A stretch of DNA of 64,000 bases from NCBI GenBank assembly GCA_022824225.1, contig JAJEAH010000063.1:62001-126000 (forward strand), written 5' to 3'. Below are positions 52,807 to 61,566 of the stretch, piece after piece. Position 1 is the stretch's first letter. Every line of letters starts with the position of its first letter. A program made the position numbers and the translations under genes. Under the pieces are notes generated by a model. That model did no database searches and had not been told where the DNA came from. It was given only the letters and a program-made list of their open reading frames with translations. Source of the DNA: Chloroflexota bacterium. Its GTDB lineage: Bacteria; Chloroflexota; UBA11872; VXOZ01.

Positions 52807-53916
52807 GTGGCTAGTGTAACTCTCGAATCCGTCACCAAGCGCTTTGGCGAAGTGGTGGCGGTCAGCAAGATGAACCTGGAAGTAAAGGACAAGGAATTCC
52901 TCGTCCTGGTCGGCCCTTCCGGATGCGGTAAGTCGACGACTTTGCGCATGATTGCCGGGCTTGAAGAGATTACGGAAGGAAGCCTCTTCATTGGCGACCG
53001 CTTGGTCAACGACGTGCCGCCGAAGGACCGCGACATCGCCATGGTGTTCCAGTCCTACGCGCTCTACCCGCATATGTCGGTCTACGACAATCTGGCATTC
53101 GGTCTGCGGCTGCGCCGCACGCCCAAGAAAGAGATCGATCGGCGCGTGCGCGAGAGCGCTGAGATGCTCGGCATCGGCGAGCTTCTCAACCGCAAGCCGC
53201 GGCAGCTCTCCGGCGGTCAGCGCCAGCGCGTGGCCCTTGGCCGCGCCATCGTGCGCGACCCCGCCGTCTTCTTGATGGATGAGCCGCTTTCCAACCTGGA
53301 CGCCAAGCTGCGCGTTACGACGCGCGCGGAGCTCATCAAGCTCCACCGCCGCTTGGAGACAACCACCATCTACGTTACCCACGACCAGGTGGAAGCCATG
53401 ACGATGGGTCACCGCATCGCCGTGATGCGGGATGGTGTTTTGCAGCAACTCGACACGCCGCAGAACATCTACGACCATCCGTCCAACATGTTCGTGGCCG
53501 GTTTCATTGGTAGCCCGGCGATGAACTTCCAGGAAGCAACGCTTACCGGCGATGCCGACGAGATGTGGGTGGAGACCGGTGGCTTCAAGTTGCGCTGGCC
53601 GCCGGATAAGGCAGCCGCGCTCGCCAAAGCCGAGGTTGACCGGATCTACTTTGGCTGGCGGCCTGAGGATATGTTCGACCCGCGCTTCCGCCCCGCCGCG
53701 CTGGATGTTTCGGAAGGCAACTCGATGACGGCCCGCGTGGACGTGGTTGAGACCCTGGGCTCCGAAATGTACGTTTACTGCCTGGCCGGCGACATCGACT
53801 TCGTGGCCCGGCTCGACCCGCGTGCAGAGGCCATTATCGGCCGCGACATCGAAATGGTCGTGGACGTGGACAATTGCCACGCGTTCGACATGCGGACCCA
53901 GGAAGCAATCTTCTAG
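52807..53916 (+). CDS. Sugar-type ABC transporter ATP-binding protein (MsmK/UgpC-like)
   Basis: A 369-residue ATPase. Walker A GPSGCGKST (about 37-45), Q-loop FQSYALYPHMSV, signature LSGGQRQRVALGRA, Walker B VFLMDEPLSNLDA and the H-loop VTHD. The C-terminal 130 residues form the TOBE/regulatory domain of the MalK/UgpC/MsmK group. No permease or binding protein gene is near, so it may serve several transporters, as MsmK does. Start GTG 52807; AAGGAG at 52791-52796 is ten bases away and partly paired with CTCC just downstream. A strong terminator follows. Confidence 0.92.
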   Translation: MASVTLESVTKRFGEVVAVSKMNLEVKDKEFLVLVGPSGCGKSTTLRMIAGLEEITEGSLFIGDRLVNDVPPKDRDIAMVFQSYALYPHMSVYDNLAFGLRLRRTPKKEIDRRVRESAEMLGIGELLNRKPRQLSGGQRQRVALGRAIVRDPAVFLMDEPLSNLDAKLRVTTRAELIKLHRRLETTTIYVTHDQVEAMTMGHRIAVMRDGVLQQLDTPQNIYDHPSNMFVAGFIGSPAMNFQEATLTGDADEMWVETGGFKLRWPPDKAAALAKAEVDRIYFGWRPEDMFDPRFRPAALDVSEGNSMTARVDVVETLGSEMYVYCLAGDIDFVARLDPRAEAIIGRDIEMVVDVDNCHAFDMRTQEAIF

Positions 53917-54384
53917 GGAAACGCCACATTCCAATCCCAATCTCATTCTTGGCGCGGCCAAGAGTGGGACGAAAGCAGACAAGAGGAGGCAGACGCGAAG
54001 TCTGCCTCCTCTTGCTTTGATTTGGGGGTCCGATAATCCCGAGCAAAGCAGCTTAGCGATGACGGTAATCGGATTGGGTAAGGCAGGACGTTCGCGGCGG
54101 GCAAAGGCCCCGCGCGGCACGCCAGCATCCAGTCTACGCGGAAGCGTTCACGCGTAGCCGCGCCGTTGGCACGATGGGCTCGTGTTCTCGCCGCCGATCA
54201 GGTGGGGCAACGGCTAACTGGCATTCCGCTCAGACTCGCGTGCGCAAACACGTACAGGCCGCGCCGCCAAGCGGCAGGTGAATCTAGCAGACGCAAGAGG
54301 CCCCCACGACCGGGACAAGAGACGCTGCGACCGGATGGAGCAAAGTCGGCGGTCACAGGACGCTGCGCCGGGCCGGGCGAGGTT
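53917..54384. other. 468-base gap between ABC ATPase and pspAB
   Basis: Holds the terminator at 53980-54014. The rest shows only spurious open frames. Confidence 0.45.
53980..54014 (+). terminator. Strong hairpin terminator after ABC ATPase
   Basis: AAGAGGAGGCAGAC (53981-53994), loop GCGAA, GTCTGCCTCCTCTT (54000-54013), one more C-G pair outside; followed by GCTTTGATTTG. A perfect 15-bp stem. Confidence 0.75.
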
Positions 54385-54954
54385 TTAGACCGGTAACTCC
54401 CACAGGGCGTACCACTTGGACTGATCGGCCTCCAGGGGCAGTTCGCCGTGCGCCACGGCTTGCATGCGCAGTTCCAGGGCATTGTCACGCGCCCGCGGCC
54501 CTGTAGGCGCAAACGGATAGAACGACCCGCGCTTGTAGTTGTACAACCAGTACAGCCCAGCGCCGGACGTGTCTCGAAAACGAAACGCCGCCGCCAGCAG
54601 TTGGTCCCGGTAGCCATGCTCGGACAAGGTGAGGCTCACCATGTGGATGGTGGTCACCAGGTCCTCCAGGTCGGGATCGTCCAGCACGACCCAGTGGAAG
54701 CCGTACGGGTCTTTCTGGATGAGGGTGTCCGTGCCCGTCTCTCTGCCGCTCACGGCCAGGAGATCGGCCAGTTCTTGCTGGAGGTTGGCAAACTGGCCGG
54801 ACGAAAGCGAGCGAAAGCAGATTCCCGCCTTGCCTGTGCTTTCCAGACCGTTGCTCGCGGCAAAGGCCAGCGCGGCAGTGGACATGCTCATCAGACTCTC
54901 GAGCCGGGACCGCACCGGGCGGCTGCGGCCCAGCAACGCGTCCAGGAATTTCAC
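54385..54954 (-). CDS. pspAB: PspAB-type protein associated with HtpX
   Basis: A 189-residue soluble protein resembling PspAB, the phage-shock-associated protein found directly after htpX in actinobacteria and Chloroflexota. No enzymatic motif is seen. It has a hydrophobic N-terminal stretch, and a C-terminal aromatic-rich region with LYWLYNY and FYPFAP. GTG 54954 overlaps the htpX stop by one base, so translation is coupled. PspA itself is not in the window. The family call rests on context plus sequence impression. Confidence 0.7.
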   Translation of the reverse strand: MKFLDALLGRSRPVRSRLESLMSMSTAALAFAASNGLESTGKAGICFRSLSSGQFANLQQELADLLAVSGRETGTDTLIQKDPYGFHWVVLDDPDLEDLVTTIHMVSLTLSEHGYRDQLLAAAFRFRDTSGAGLYWLYNYKRGSFYPFAPTGPRARDNALELRMQAVAHGELPLEADQSKWYALWELPV

Positions 54955-55856
54955 TACGCTCGCTCCATCCGCTGTTCGAGCGCGGCAAGCCGCTTGAGGC
55001 GATTCTCAAGCGACGGGTGGGTGGAGATCAGTTCCATCAGGGAATTCTTGCTCAGCGCGGGCATGATGAAGAACGCGTTTGCGCCCTCAACCTGGCGCAA
55101 GTCCTGCTCCGGGATGCGCTGCATGCGGCCGCTGATCTTCAACAGGGCGGATGAGAGATGCGACGGCGAACCCGTTAGCGACGCGGAACCCCGGTCGGCG
55201 GCATACTCGCGATAGCGCGAGAGCGCCCGGATCAGAAAGAAGCTAATCACCCACACAATGAGGGCAACAATGTACACGAGGATGATTGCGTTGCCCTGGT
55301 TGTCGCGGCCCCGGCCGCCAAAGCCGCCAAAAAGGCCCATGTACATCCCAAAGCGCATGATCATGAAGGCCAACGTAGAAAAGAAACTGGCAAGCGTAAT
55401 GACCATCACGTCGCGATTCTTGACGTGGCTAAGTTCATGGGCGAGCACGGCTTCCAGTTCGTCGCGGTTGAGCTGATGGATGAGCCCGGTCGTCACGGCC
55501 ACCACGGCGTGCTTGGGGTCCCTGCCCGTGGCGAACGCGTTTGCCATGGTGTGTTCCACCATGGCGACCCGCGGCTTTGGCATGTCCGCCATGGCGGACA
55601 ACCGCTCAACCATGGCGTGGAGGTCGGGGGCCTGTTCGGGGGTGACCTCTTTCGCCCCCATGGACCACAGGATCATCCTGTCGCTGAAGAAGTACTGCAC
55701 GGCCATCATGCCGCCCGCGAAGATCAGCATGGTCATGGCGCCTGCGCCCAGCGACCACAGCGCGGCCAAGAAGAACACGTAGACGGCGCCAAGGAGAAAG
55801 ATGGTGATGACCATGCGCACTTGCAGTCCGCCATCGCCAACCCATTTTCGTTGCAT
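54954..55856 (-). CDS. htpX: Membrane zinc protease HtpX
   Basis: A 300-residue M48 metalloprotease that degrades misfolded membrane proteins. Two N-terminal membrane spans (about 14-34 and 38-58), zinc site His140-Glu141-x-x-His144 (AHELSHVKNRD), two further spans (about 150-170 and 190-215) and the third ligand region REYAADRGS. The order htpX-pspAB with a one-base overlap links it to envelope stress. A perfect TATAAT promoter lies 120 bases upstream. Confidence 0.95.
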   Translation of the reverse strand: MQRKWVGDGGLQVRMVITIFLLGAVYVFFLAALWSLGAGAMTMLIFAGGMMAVQYFFSDRMILWSMGAKEVTPEQAPDLHAMVERLSAMADMPKPRVAMVEHTMANAFATGRDPKHAVVAVTTGLIHQLNRDELEAVLAHELSHVKNRDVMVITLASFFSTLAFMIMRFGMYMGLFGGFGGRGRDNQGNAIILVYIVALIVWVISFFLIRALSRYREYAADRGSASLTGSPSHLSSALLKISGRMQRIPEQDLRQVEGANAFFIMPALSKNSLMELISTHPSLENRLKRLAALEQRMERA

Positions 55857-55978
55857 TGTGATGCTCCTCGCAAATGTGGCAAAGCTGCAATGGAAGGTCT
55901 ATGGCTCGGTGCTCCGCACGAGAAGCGCCGTTGCAAGCGCCAAACGAAACCAACGCCGAAACACGCGCTTCTTCCCCA

Positions 55979-56007
55979 ATTATACTTCAGATTCGGCCCT
56001 ATGACCA
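55979..56007 (-). promoter_or_regulatory. Promoter of htpX-pspAB
   Basis: On the minus strand TGGTCA (56007-56002), 17-base spacer, TATAAT (55984-55979). Transcript start near 55972, leaving a 115-base leader. Confidence 0.6.
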
Positions 56008-56147
56008 CGCAAGCGCAGTCTGCGGGAGCCGTGGGGCGCTACGGGGCGGCGGCTGTGCATGGCTGCCGAAAATTTGCTACAGTAGAAGCGAAGAAACTGG
56101 TTTCGGGCGGTACTCCTATTGTCCTTATCGCGCAAAGGCGCGCCACC

Positions 56148-56894
56148 ATGGCAATTGCCGACAACGTAGGCAAGGTTCTGGCTCACATTGCTGACGCGGC
56201 GGCGCGCTCCGGCCGGACGCCCGAGGACGTCACGCTGGTTGCGGTCTCAAAAGGCTTTGGCCAGGAGAGAGTCACGGAGGCCGCCGCGGCCGGACTGGAC
56301 GTTTTTGGCGAGAACCGCATTCAGGAAGCGGCGGCGAAGATCCCTGCACTGCCGGCGGCGCTGCAGTGGCATATGATCGGCCACATTCAGTCAAACAAGG
56401 CCAGGCAGGCAGCCGGGCTCTTCGATGTAATTCACTCGGTGGACAGCGAACGGCTGGTCAGGAGCTTAGCGCGGCACGCCGCCGACCTGGACCGGCGCAT
56501 TCCCGTCCTGCTGCAAGTGAATGTAACGGGTAAGGAGAGCCAGTTTGGGCTGCCGCCCGCGACCGTGCCGGCGTTCGCACGCCGCGTGGCGGACTTTCCG
56601 GCGCTGCGCTTGGACGGCTTGATGACGATCGCTTCGTTCACGGAAGACGAGAAGGTGCTCCGGAGCGAGTTTCAGACGTTGCGCCGGCTGCGTGATGAGG
56701 TGCAGGGCATCGTTCCCGACCACCCGTGCCGCGAACTTTCCATGGGCATGACCAACGACTACGCCGTCGCGATCGAAGAAGGGGCAACCATCGTGCGCGT
56801 AGGCCGCGCCATATTTGGCGAGCGAACAACCGCCCAGGCCGGCGTAGCCAGCGGCGCGGCGCACAGCACGGATACTGAAATGGCAGGCGCATGA
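56148..56894 (+). CDS. yggS: PLP homeostasis protein (YggS/PROSC)
   Basis: A 248-residue TIM-barrel protein that binds pyridoxal phosphate on Lys35 (VAVSKGF) and buffers PLP and amino-acid pools. GENRIQEA, WHMIGHIQSNKAR, SVDS and SMGMTNDYAVAIEEGATIVRVGRAIFG are all family signatures. ATG 56148 follows AAAGG. It opens the packed operon yggS-yggT-yggU-hisS; the first two overlap by four bases. YggS next to YggT is a widespread pair near division genes in many bacteria. Confidence 0.95.
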   Translation: MAIADNVGKVLAHIADAAARSGRTPEDVTLVAVSKGFGQERVTEAAAAGLDVFGENRIQEAAAKIPALPAALQWHMIGHIQSNKARQAAGLFDVIHSVDSERLVRSLARHAADLDRRIPVLLQVNVTGKESQFGLPPATVPAFARRVADFPALRLDGLMTIASFTEDEKVLRSEFQTLRRLRDEVQGIVPDHPCRELSMGMTNDYAVAIEEGATIVRVGRAIFGERTTAQAGVASGAAHSTDTEMAGA

Positions 56895-57151
56895 ACGACA
56901 TCATTTGTACCTTCGTCGAGTTCCTCACGCTGGCACTTATCTTTGCCATCATCGCCCGAGCCTTGGCGTCGTGGTTCGTCCAGGATCCGGGCAATCCCAT
57001 CCTGGCAATGCTCAACGACATTACCGAGCCCATCGTCGGGCCGGTGCGCCGTTTCATGCCCAATACGGGCATGATCGACTTCTCGCCGCTGGTTGCCCTC
57101 ATCATTCTCCAAATCCTCCGCAGCGTATTGCTTTCGCTGATTTGCGGTTGA
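56891..57151 (+). CDS. yggT: YggT-family small membrane protein
   Basis: An 86-residue protein with two membrane spans (about 7-27 and 64-84) and the conserved loop LASWFVQDPGNPI...ITEPIVGPVRRFMP typical of YggT, a family linked to osmotic or division-related envelope functions. It overlaps yggS by four bases (ATGA) and ends three bases before yggU. Confidence 0.93.
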   Translation: MNDIICTFVEFLTLALIFAIIARALASWFVQDPGNPILAMLNDITEPIVGPVRRFMPNTGMIDFSPLVALIILQILRSVLLSLICG

Positions 57152-57154
57152 CGC

Positions 57155-57469
57155 ATGTCCCTGCCGGCGCCACACCTCCGAGATTCCGCCACCGGGTGCG
57201 AGTTGACTGTGCTGGCCAGGCCGCGAGCCCGCCGCACTGCGTTTGCCGGTACACACGACGGTGCTCTGTGCGTCCGCGTGCAGGCGCCCCCGGCGGACGG
57301 CAAGGCAAACGCGGAACTCATTCGGTTTCTTGCCGTCGTATTCGGAGTACCTAAGACTGCCGTAAGGCTGCGGCGGGGCGCCCGGTCCCGGCGCAAGACT
57401 ATTTGCATTGAGGGCCTGGACGCGGCCGGCGCTTCGCGTCTCCTGAGCAACCTACAGACTGGAGAGTAG
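57155..57469 (+). CDS. yggU: DUF167 (YggU) family protein
   Basis: A 104-residue small alpha/beta protein of the DUF167 family. The signature VRVQAPPADGKANAELIRFLA (about 40-60) and the following GARSRRKTI loop are clear. Function is unknown in all bacteria; it is widely linked to yggS-yggT. Start ATG 57155 lies three bases after yggT, and the stop is three bases before hisS. Confidence 0.93.
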   Translation: MSLPAPHLRDSATGCELTVLARPRARRTAFAGTHDGALCVRVQAPPADGKANAELIRFLAVVFGVPKTAVRLRRGARSRRKTICIEGLDAAGASRLLSNLQTGE

Positions 57470-57472
57470 ACC

Positions 57473-58738
57473 GTGCTGCAGACCCCGCGGGGCACAAACG
57501 ATCTGCTACCCGCCGAACAGGCGGCGTGGGACTACGTTTCCGACCACTTCAGGGCCATCTGCGCCGCCTACGGGTACGGGGAGATTCGCACGCCGGTATT
57601 CGAAGATACGCGCCTCTTTCAGCGCACGGTGGGGGAGGGTACGGATATTGTCGAGAAGGAGATGTACACGTTCTTCGACCGCGGCGGCGACAGCCTGACG
57701 CTGCGGCCTGAGGGCACGGCGCCGGTGGTGCGCGCCTATCTGGAACACGGGATGCACAGACTGCCCCAGCCGGTAAAGCTCAGTTACATTGCCTCGATCT
57801 TTCGCTACGACCGCCCCCAGGCGGGACGGCTCCGCCAGCATCATCAATTTGGCGTTGAGGCCCTGGGCGAATCAGCCGCAACCGTGGACGCAGAAGTCAT
57901 CGCCCTCTTGCTGCACCTCTATCGCAATGTTGGGCTTACCGGACTTTCGCTGCAACTCAATAGCATCGGCGACGCCGCATGCCGCCCGCAGTACATCGAG
58001 GAACTCTCGGCATACTACCGCTCCCACACCCACGCGCTGTGCGAGAACTGCCGCAACCGGCTGGAACGCAACCCGCTGCGCCTGCTGGACTGCAAAGAGG
58101 ACTCGTGCCAGCCGTTCATTCACGCAGCGCCGCACACATTGGGCAGCCTCTGCGCCGCTTGCGACGCGCACTTCGACACTCTCAAGCGGTCGCTCGAGGC
58201 GATGGACATAGACTACACGCTGAACCATACGCTGGTGCGCGGCCTGGACTACTACACCCGCACGGTGTTCGAGGTGTGGCCAGAGGCCGTGGGCCGCCAA
58301 AGCGCGCTCGGCGGCGGGGGCCGGTACGACGGTCTGGCCCGGCACATTGGCAAGCGCGACGTGCCCGGCATTGGCTTTGGCACCGGCATCGAACGCATCA
58401 TCCTCAATCTGGAGCGACAAGGGTTGGCGTCCGCCGCAGACGTGCCCTTCGGGGTCTATGTCGCAACTCTTGGCGACAACGCGGCGCGCTACGGCATAGG
58501 CCTGGTAAACGATCTCCGTCAGCGGGGCATCCGCGCCCTGATGACGTACAAGTCGCGCAGCCTCAAGGCCCAGTTGCGCCAGGCGGGGAATCTCGGCGCG
58601 CACTACGCCGTCATTGTGGGGGACGACGAACTCGAACAAGGCAAGGCGCTGCTACGCGACCTGAATTCTAGCACACAAGAACTCGTTGACGACAGCGACC
58701 TGGCCCCAACGCTCGAACGGCTGCGCGCCGGCAACTAA
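57473..58738 (+). CDS. hisS: Histidyl-tRNA synthetase
   Basis: A 421-residue class II synthetase. N-terminal PRGTNDLLP, motif 2 (FRYDRPQAGRLRQHHQFGVE), the histidine signature VRGLDYYTRTVFE and motif 3 GIGFGTGIERI are present. The C-terminal anticodon-binding domain is complete. Start GTG 57473 follows GGAGAG. It closes the yggS operon. Confidence 0.97.
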   Translation: MLQTPRGTNDLLPAEQAAWDYVSDHFRAICAAYGYGEIRTPVFEDTRLFQRTVGEGTDIVEKEMYTFFDRGGDSLTLRPEGTAPVVRAYLEHGMHRLPQPVKLSYIASIFRYDRPQAGRLRQHHQFGVEALGESAATVDAEVIALLLHLYRNVGLTGLSLQLNSIGDAACRPQYIEELSAYYRSHTHALCENCRNRLERNPLRLLDCKEDSCQPFIHAAPHTLGSLCAACDAHFDTLKRSLEAMDIDYTLNHTLVRGLDYYTRTVFEVWPEAVGRQSALGGGGRYDGLARHIGKRDVPGIGFGTGIERIILNLERQGLASAADVPFGVYVATLGDNAARYGIGLVNDLRQRGIRALMTYKSRSLKAQLRQAGNLGAHYAVIVGDDELEQGKALLRDLNSSTQELVDDSDLAPTLERLRAGN

Positions 58739-58900
58739 GGCCGCGCCACCGCGTGCGCCGACCGGCCTCAAGCGGCGCGCAAGCCCAACAGCCTGTCAGT
58801 GGGGTGGGGGCCGAACTAATGTTGTCGCACTAGGCTCAGACACTGGGTCAAGTGGGGCGAAACTGCCTTGCTTACGCGATGGCAACGGTGTCGCAATGAT

Positions 58901-58928
58901 GTAAGGGCACGACATGTCGTGCCGCTAC
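58901..58928. repeat. Imperfect palindrome of GTAGGGGCACGACA type
   Basis: GTAAGGGCACGACA pairs with TGTCGTGCCGCTAC at 12 of 14 positions; a third related arm (ATCGTGCCCCTAC) follows near 58946-58958. It resembles short mobile-like intergenic repeats, and a fragment of similar sequence (GTAGGGGCGAATC) occurs near 7088. Confidence 0.5.
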
Positions 58929-59209
58929 ACCATCGAGTACGAACTATCGTGCCCCTACCGTAGTTGACACTCCGGGTAGCGGCAATCTGATCCTGGCTTT
59001 CAACTGCAATGCGCCACTATTGGGGGCCCGATCTTCTCCGCCGGTGACCGTCTGCGCCGCCGCAACCCACCACGAGGCCCACTCCCCTGCGCCCAAGCCT
59101 GCCTGCCAGCACAGCGTTATGTAAAGCAAAGTCAGTATGGACTGCTGCAGCCCGGCCGAGCCGGGACGAACCACGTGTAGTGCGCTACACCGCGCCGGTG
59201 GAACGTGCG

Positions 59210-59271
59210 AGAGCCTGCCCCGCATTCATTGCGGAGCAGGCTCTTGCCATCATGCCCTGCCAATTGGCAGG
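59210..59271. repeat. Two hairpins downstream of hisS and of the aldo/keto reductase
   Basis: AGAGCCTGC (59210-59218) and CCGCA pair with TGCGG and GCAGGCTCT (59236-59244), a 14-bp stem with one mismatch. CCTGCC-AATT-GGCAGG (59256-59271) is perfect and followed by TCTTCTTGCTTTC, so it could act as a weak rightward terminator. Confidence 0.45.
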
Positions 59272-59324
59272 TCTTCTTGCTTTCATTGGCAATGCGGAGA
59301 CCGCGCTATCCGGCCAACCGCCGC

Positions 59325-60092
59325 CTAGACCGGAACGCCCGACAGCACTTCCATCAATTCCACGTTTTCGTCGACCTCTGCCTTGCTCTCCATGCCCAAC
59401 ACGATGGCGTTCACGCTGGGTAGATCGAGCACATACTCCAGCGCCCGGCGGCGGTCGTGCAGGAGCTTGCCGGCCCCGTAGACCTTCATGCCGTAAATGC
59501 CCTTGCCCCGCGCCGACATGTCGTCCATCACCGGCACCACTTCCTCAGGGGAGGCGTCCATCGAGACGCCGTCGTAGTTGATGCGGGCCAGCACCACCTC
59601 CACCCACGGCGTGGCGGCAGCCAGCTTGAACGCGTCGAAATCGTGGCACGATACGCCTACGGCGCGCAGCAGGCCCTGGTCCTGGCATTTGGACAGGGCG
59701 TCCATGCAGTCGGCGTAGCGCGACGTCCAATCGGCTTCCGTGAGGCAATGCAGGAGCACAATGTCCGCATAGTCCGTACCCATTTCCCGCAGGAACCGCT
59801 CCACGTCCTCCCGGACACCTGCGGGCGTGCGTGACGTAGTCTTGGTGGTGACCACCACCTGGTCGCGGGGCAGCCTTTGCAGAGCCGCGCGCACGTGGGG
59901 GTGAGACCCGTATTGGTCGGCGGTATCCCAGAACCGCACACCGGAATCGTAGGCATAGCAGAGCAGGTCTACCAGCCCTTCCATGCCGAGCTTCCGTGTC
60001 TGGTTGGAGGAACCGCTCCAGCCCACGGTGCCGGTGCCGATGCACAGGCGCGAGACTTCTATTCCGGAGTCTCCGAGCGTTACTTGCTGCAT
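59325..60092 (-). CDS. Aldo/keto reductase
   Basis: A 255-residue NAD(P)H-dependent aldo/keto reductase. The catalytic tetrad is Asp56 and Tyr61 (DTADQYGSH), Lys84 (VTTKT) and His115 (VLLHC). It is slightly shorter than many members and lacks a long C-terminal loop, so substrate range may be broad. ATG 60092 has GAGGAG eight bases upstream; the nearby GTG 60101 overlaps that site. Role unknown; chrA, 76 bases upstream, is probably co-transcribed. Confidence 0.88.
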   Translation of the reverse strand: MQQVTLGDSGIEVSRLCIGTGTVGWSGSSNQTRKLGMEGLVDLLCYAYDSGVRFWDTADQYGSHPHVRAALQRLPRDQVVVTTKTTSRTPAGVREDVERFLREMGTDYADIVLLHCLTEADWTSRYADCMDALSKCQDQGLLRAVGVSCHDFDAFKLAAATPWVEVVLARINYDGVSMDASPEEVVPVMDDMSARGKGIYGMKVYGAGKLLHDRRRALEYVLDLPSVNAIVLGMESKAEVDENVELMEVLSGVPV

Positions 60093-60168
60093 GTTTCCCA
60101 CTCCTCTATTGCCGTTGATTCGTCCTTATTCTAGCACCCATCGTCTATCTGCGCTTGACTGCCATGGA

Positions 60169-61392
60169 CTACTGCACTACGTACGGCATCACGATCTGGG
60201 TGACTACACCGAATGCCGCGCCGCCGGCGACGAGCCAGACCGAGTTTACTTTCGTTCGCCACAGCAAGACCAAGGCAACCACTCCCGCCGCTACCGTGGG
60301 CACGTCGATGAAGGCTGCCTGTCCGAGAAAGACGGCCACGGCCGCCATGAGGCCCATGGCCGCGCTTACGACGCCGTCCAGAGCGCTGCTGAAGACCTTG
60401 GACTGTCTCAGCTTTGGTATCCAGGGATTGACGGCTGCCACGAATGCGAACGAAGGCAAGAATATGGCCACCGTCGCCAGGGCGCCGGCCAGCAAGGCCC
60501 CCTGCACGCTGCCCAGATAGGCATGGCCCGTGAGAAAGCCGACAAAGGAGGCCGTGGTAAAGAGGGGCCCGGGCGTAAGTTGCCCCACAGCCACCGCGTC
60601 CAGCAATTGGTCTTCGCTCAGCCAGGCCAGGCCTTCCACAAAGTCGCCGTGCAGGAACGCCAGCAGAACATAGCCGCTGCCGTAGAGCACGGCGCCTATC
60701 TTGAGAAACGTCAAGAATAGCGTTCCCAGCCCAAACGGCGCCGCGACCGGGGTGAAGAGCACGGCCGGCAGCGCAAACAGCGGCTTGGCAAAGGGCGATG
60801 CCCCCAAAGCTGCCAGCGGCAGGGCCGCCAGACTGTTGCCGCCGGACTTCGGAACCCGTTGCCATCCGGCGAAGACGATCGCCGCCAAGACGCCGCTCCC
60901 AAAGAGCAACAGCAATTCGTTGATGCCCAGCAGCGCCAGCGCGCCTGCGCCGACGCCCAGGGCTCCCAGGGCGATGCTGCGCCAGGCCGTGCTCAAAAGC
61001 CCAATCAAGGCGTGGACGACAATGGCGATGACGACCGGTTTGACGCCGTAGAGGATCCACGCCGCCTGGGGCAGATGGCCGAACTCAACGTAGAGCCAGG
61101 CGAGGGCGGTCACCATGAGCGCCGCGGGCAGGATGAAGGCGATGCCGCCCAGGATGAGGCCCCGCCAGCCGCTCCGCACCGCCGAAATGTGAATCGCCAT
61201 TTCCGTGGAATTGGGGCCGGGGATGAGGTTCGTCGCCGCCCACAAGTCCACGAATTGCTGCTCGGTCAGCCACTCTTTACGGTCTACTAACTCGCGGTGC
61301 ATCATCGCCACGTGCGCCGCCGGCCCGCCGAACGCGACGCACCCAAGCACGAAGAAGTAGGAGACGACCTCACGCAGACGAGATGCTTGCAT
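60169..61392 (-). CDS. chrA: Chromate transporter, two-domain ChrA
   Basis: A 407-residue membrane protein of the CHR family with two homologous halves (about 10-180 and 220-400). Each half has the family motifs: FGGPAAHVAMM and PGPNSTEMAIHI in the first, GSGYVLLAFL and GQLTPGPLFTTASFVGFL in the second. ChrA exports chromate by antiport in known cases; sulfate-like or other oxyanion transport is possible. About ten to twelve spans are expected. ATG 61392. Confidence 0.93.
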   Translation of the reverse strand: MQASRLREVVSYFFVLGCVAFGGPAAHVAMMHRELVDRKEWLTEQQFVDLWAATNLIPGPNSTEMAIHISAVRSGWRGLILGGIAFILPAALMVTALAWLYVEFGHLPQAAWILYGVKPVVIAIVVHALIGLLSTAWRSIALGALGVGAGALALLGINELLLLFGSGVLAAIVFAGWQRVPKSGGNSLAALPLAALGASPFAKPLFALPAVLFTPVAAPFGLGTLFLTFLKIGAVLYGSGYVLLAFLHGDFVEGLAWLSEDQLLDAVAVGQLTPGPLFTTASFVGFLTGHAYLGSVQGALLAGALATVAIFLPSFAFVAAVNPWIPKLRQSKVFSSALDGVVSAAMGLMAAVAVFLGQAAFIDVPTVAAGVVALVLLWRTKVNSVWLVAGGAAFGVVTQIVMPYVVQ

Positions 61393-61566
61393 TGCACATA
61401 CTTCCTAGGCGCATTCGTTCTACCAATGGGCCGGCAACTACCGGCGGGCCGCTGCCTGTCACGGCACCACTCTTTGCCCAACCCACCGGCAGGCGCGCAA
61501 GGTGACAAGCAGCGCACTCTCTAGTACTGTAGATGAGAGTATGAACGTGAAGCAAGGAGGCTCCAA

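Larger units (their letters stand above)
58739..59324. other. 586-base gap with inverted repeats
   Basis: No gene is supported. It carries an imperfect palindrome at 58901-58928 and two hairpins at 59210-59244 and 59256-59271. The leftward aldo/keto reductase ends at its right edge. Confidence 0.5.
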
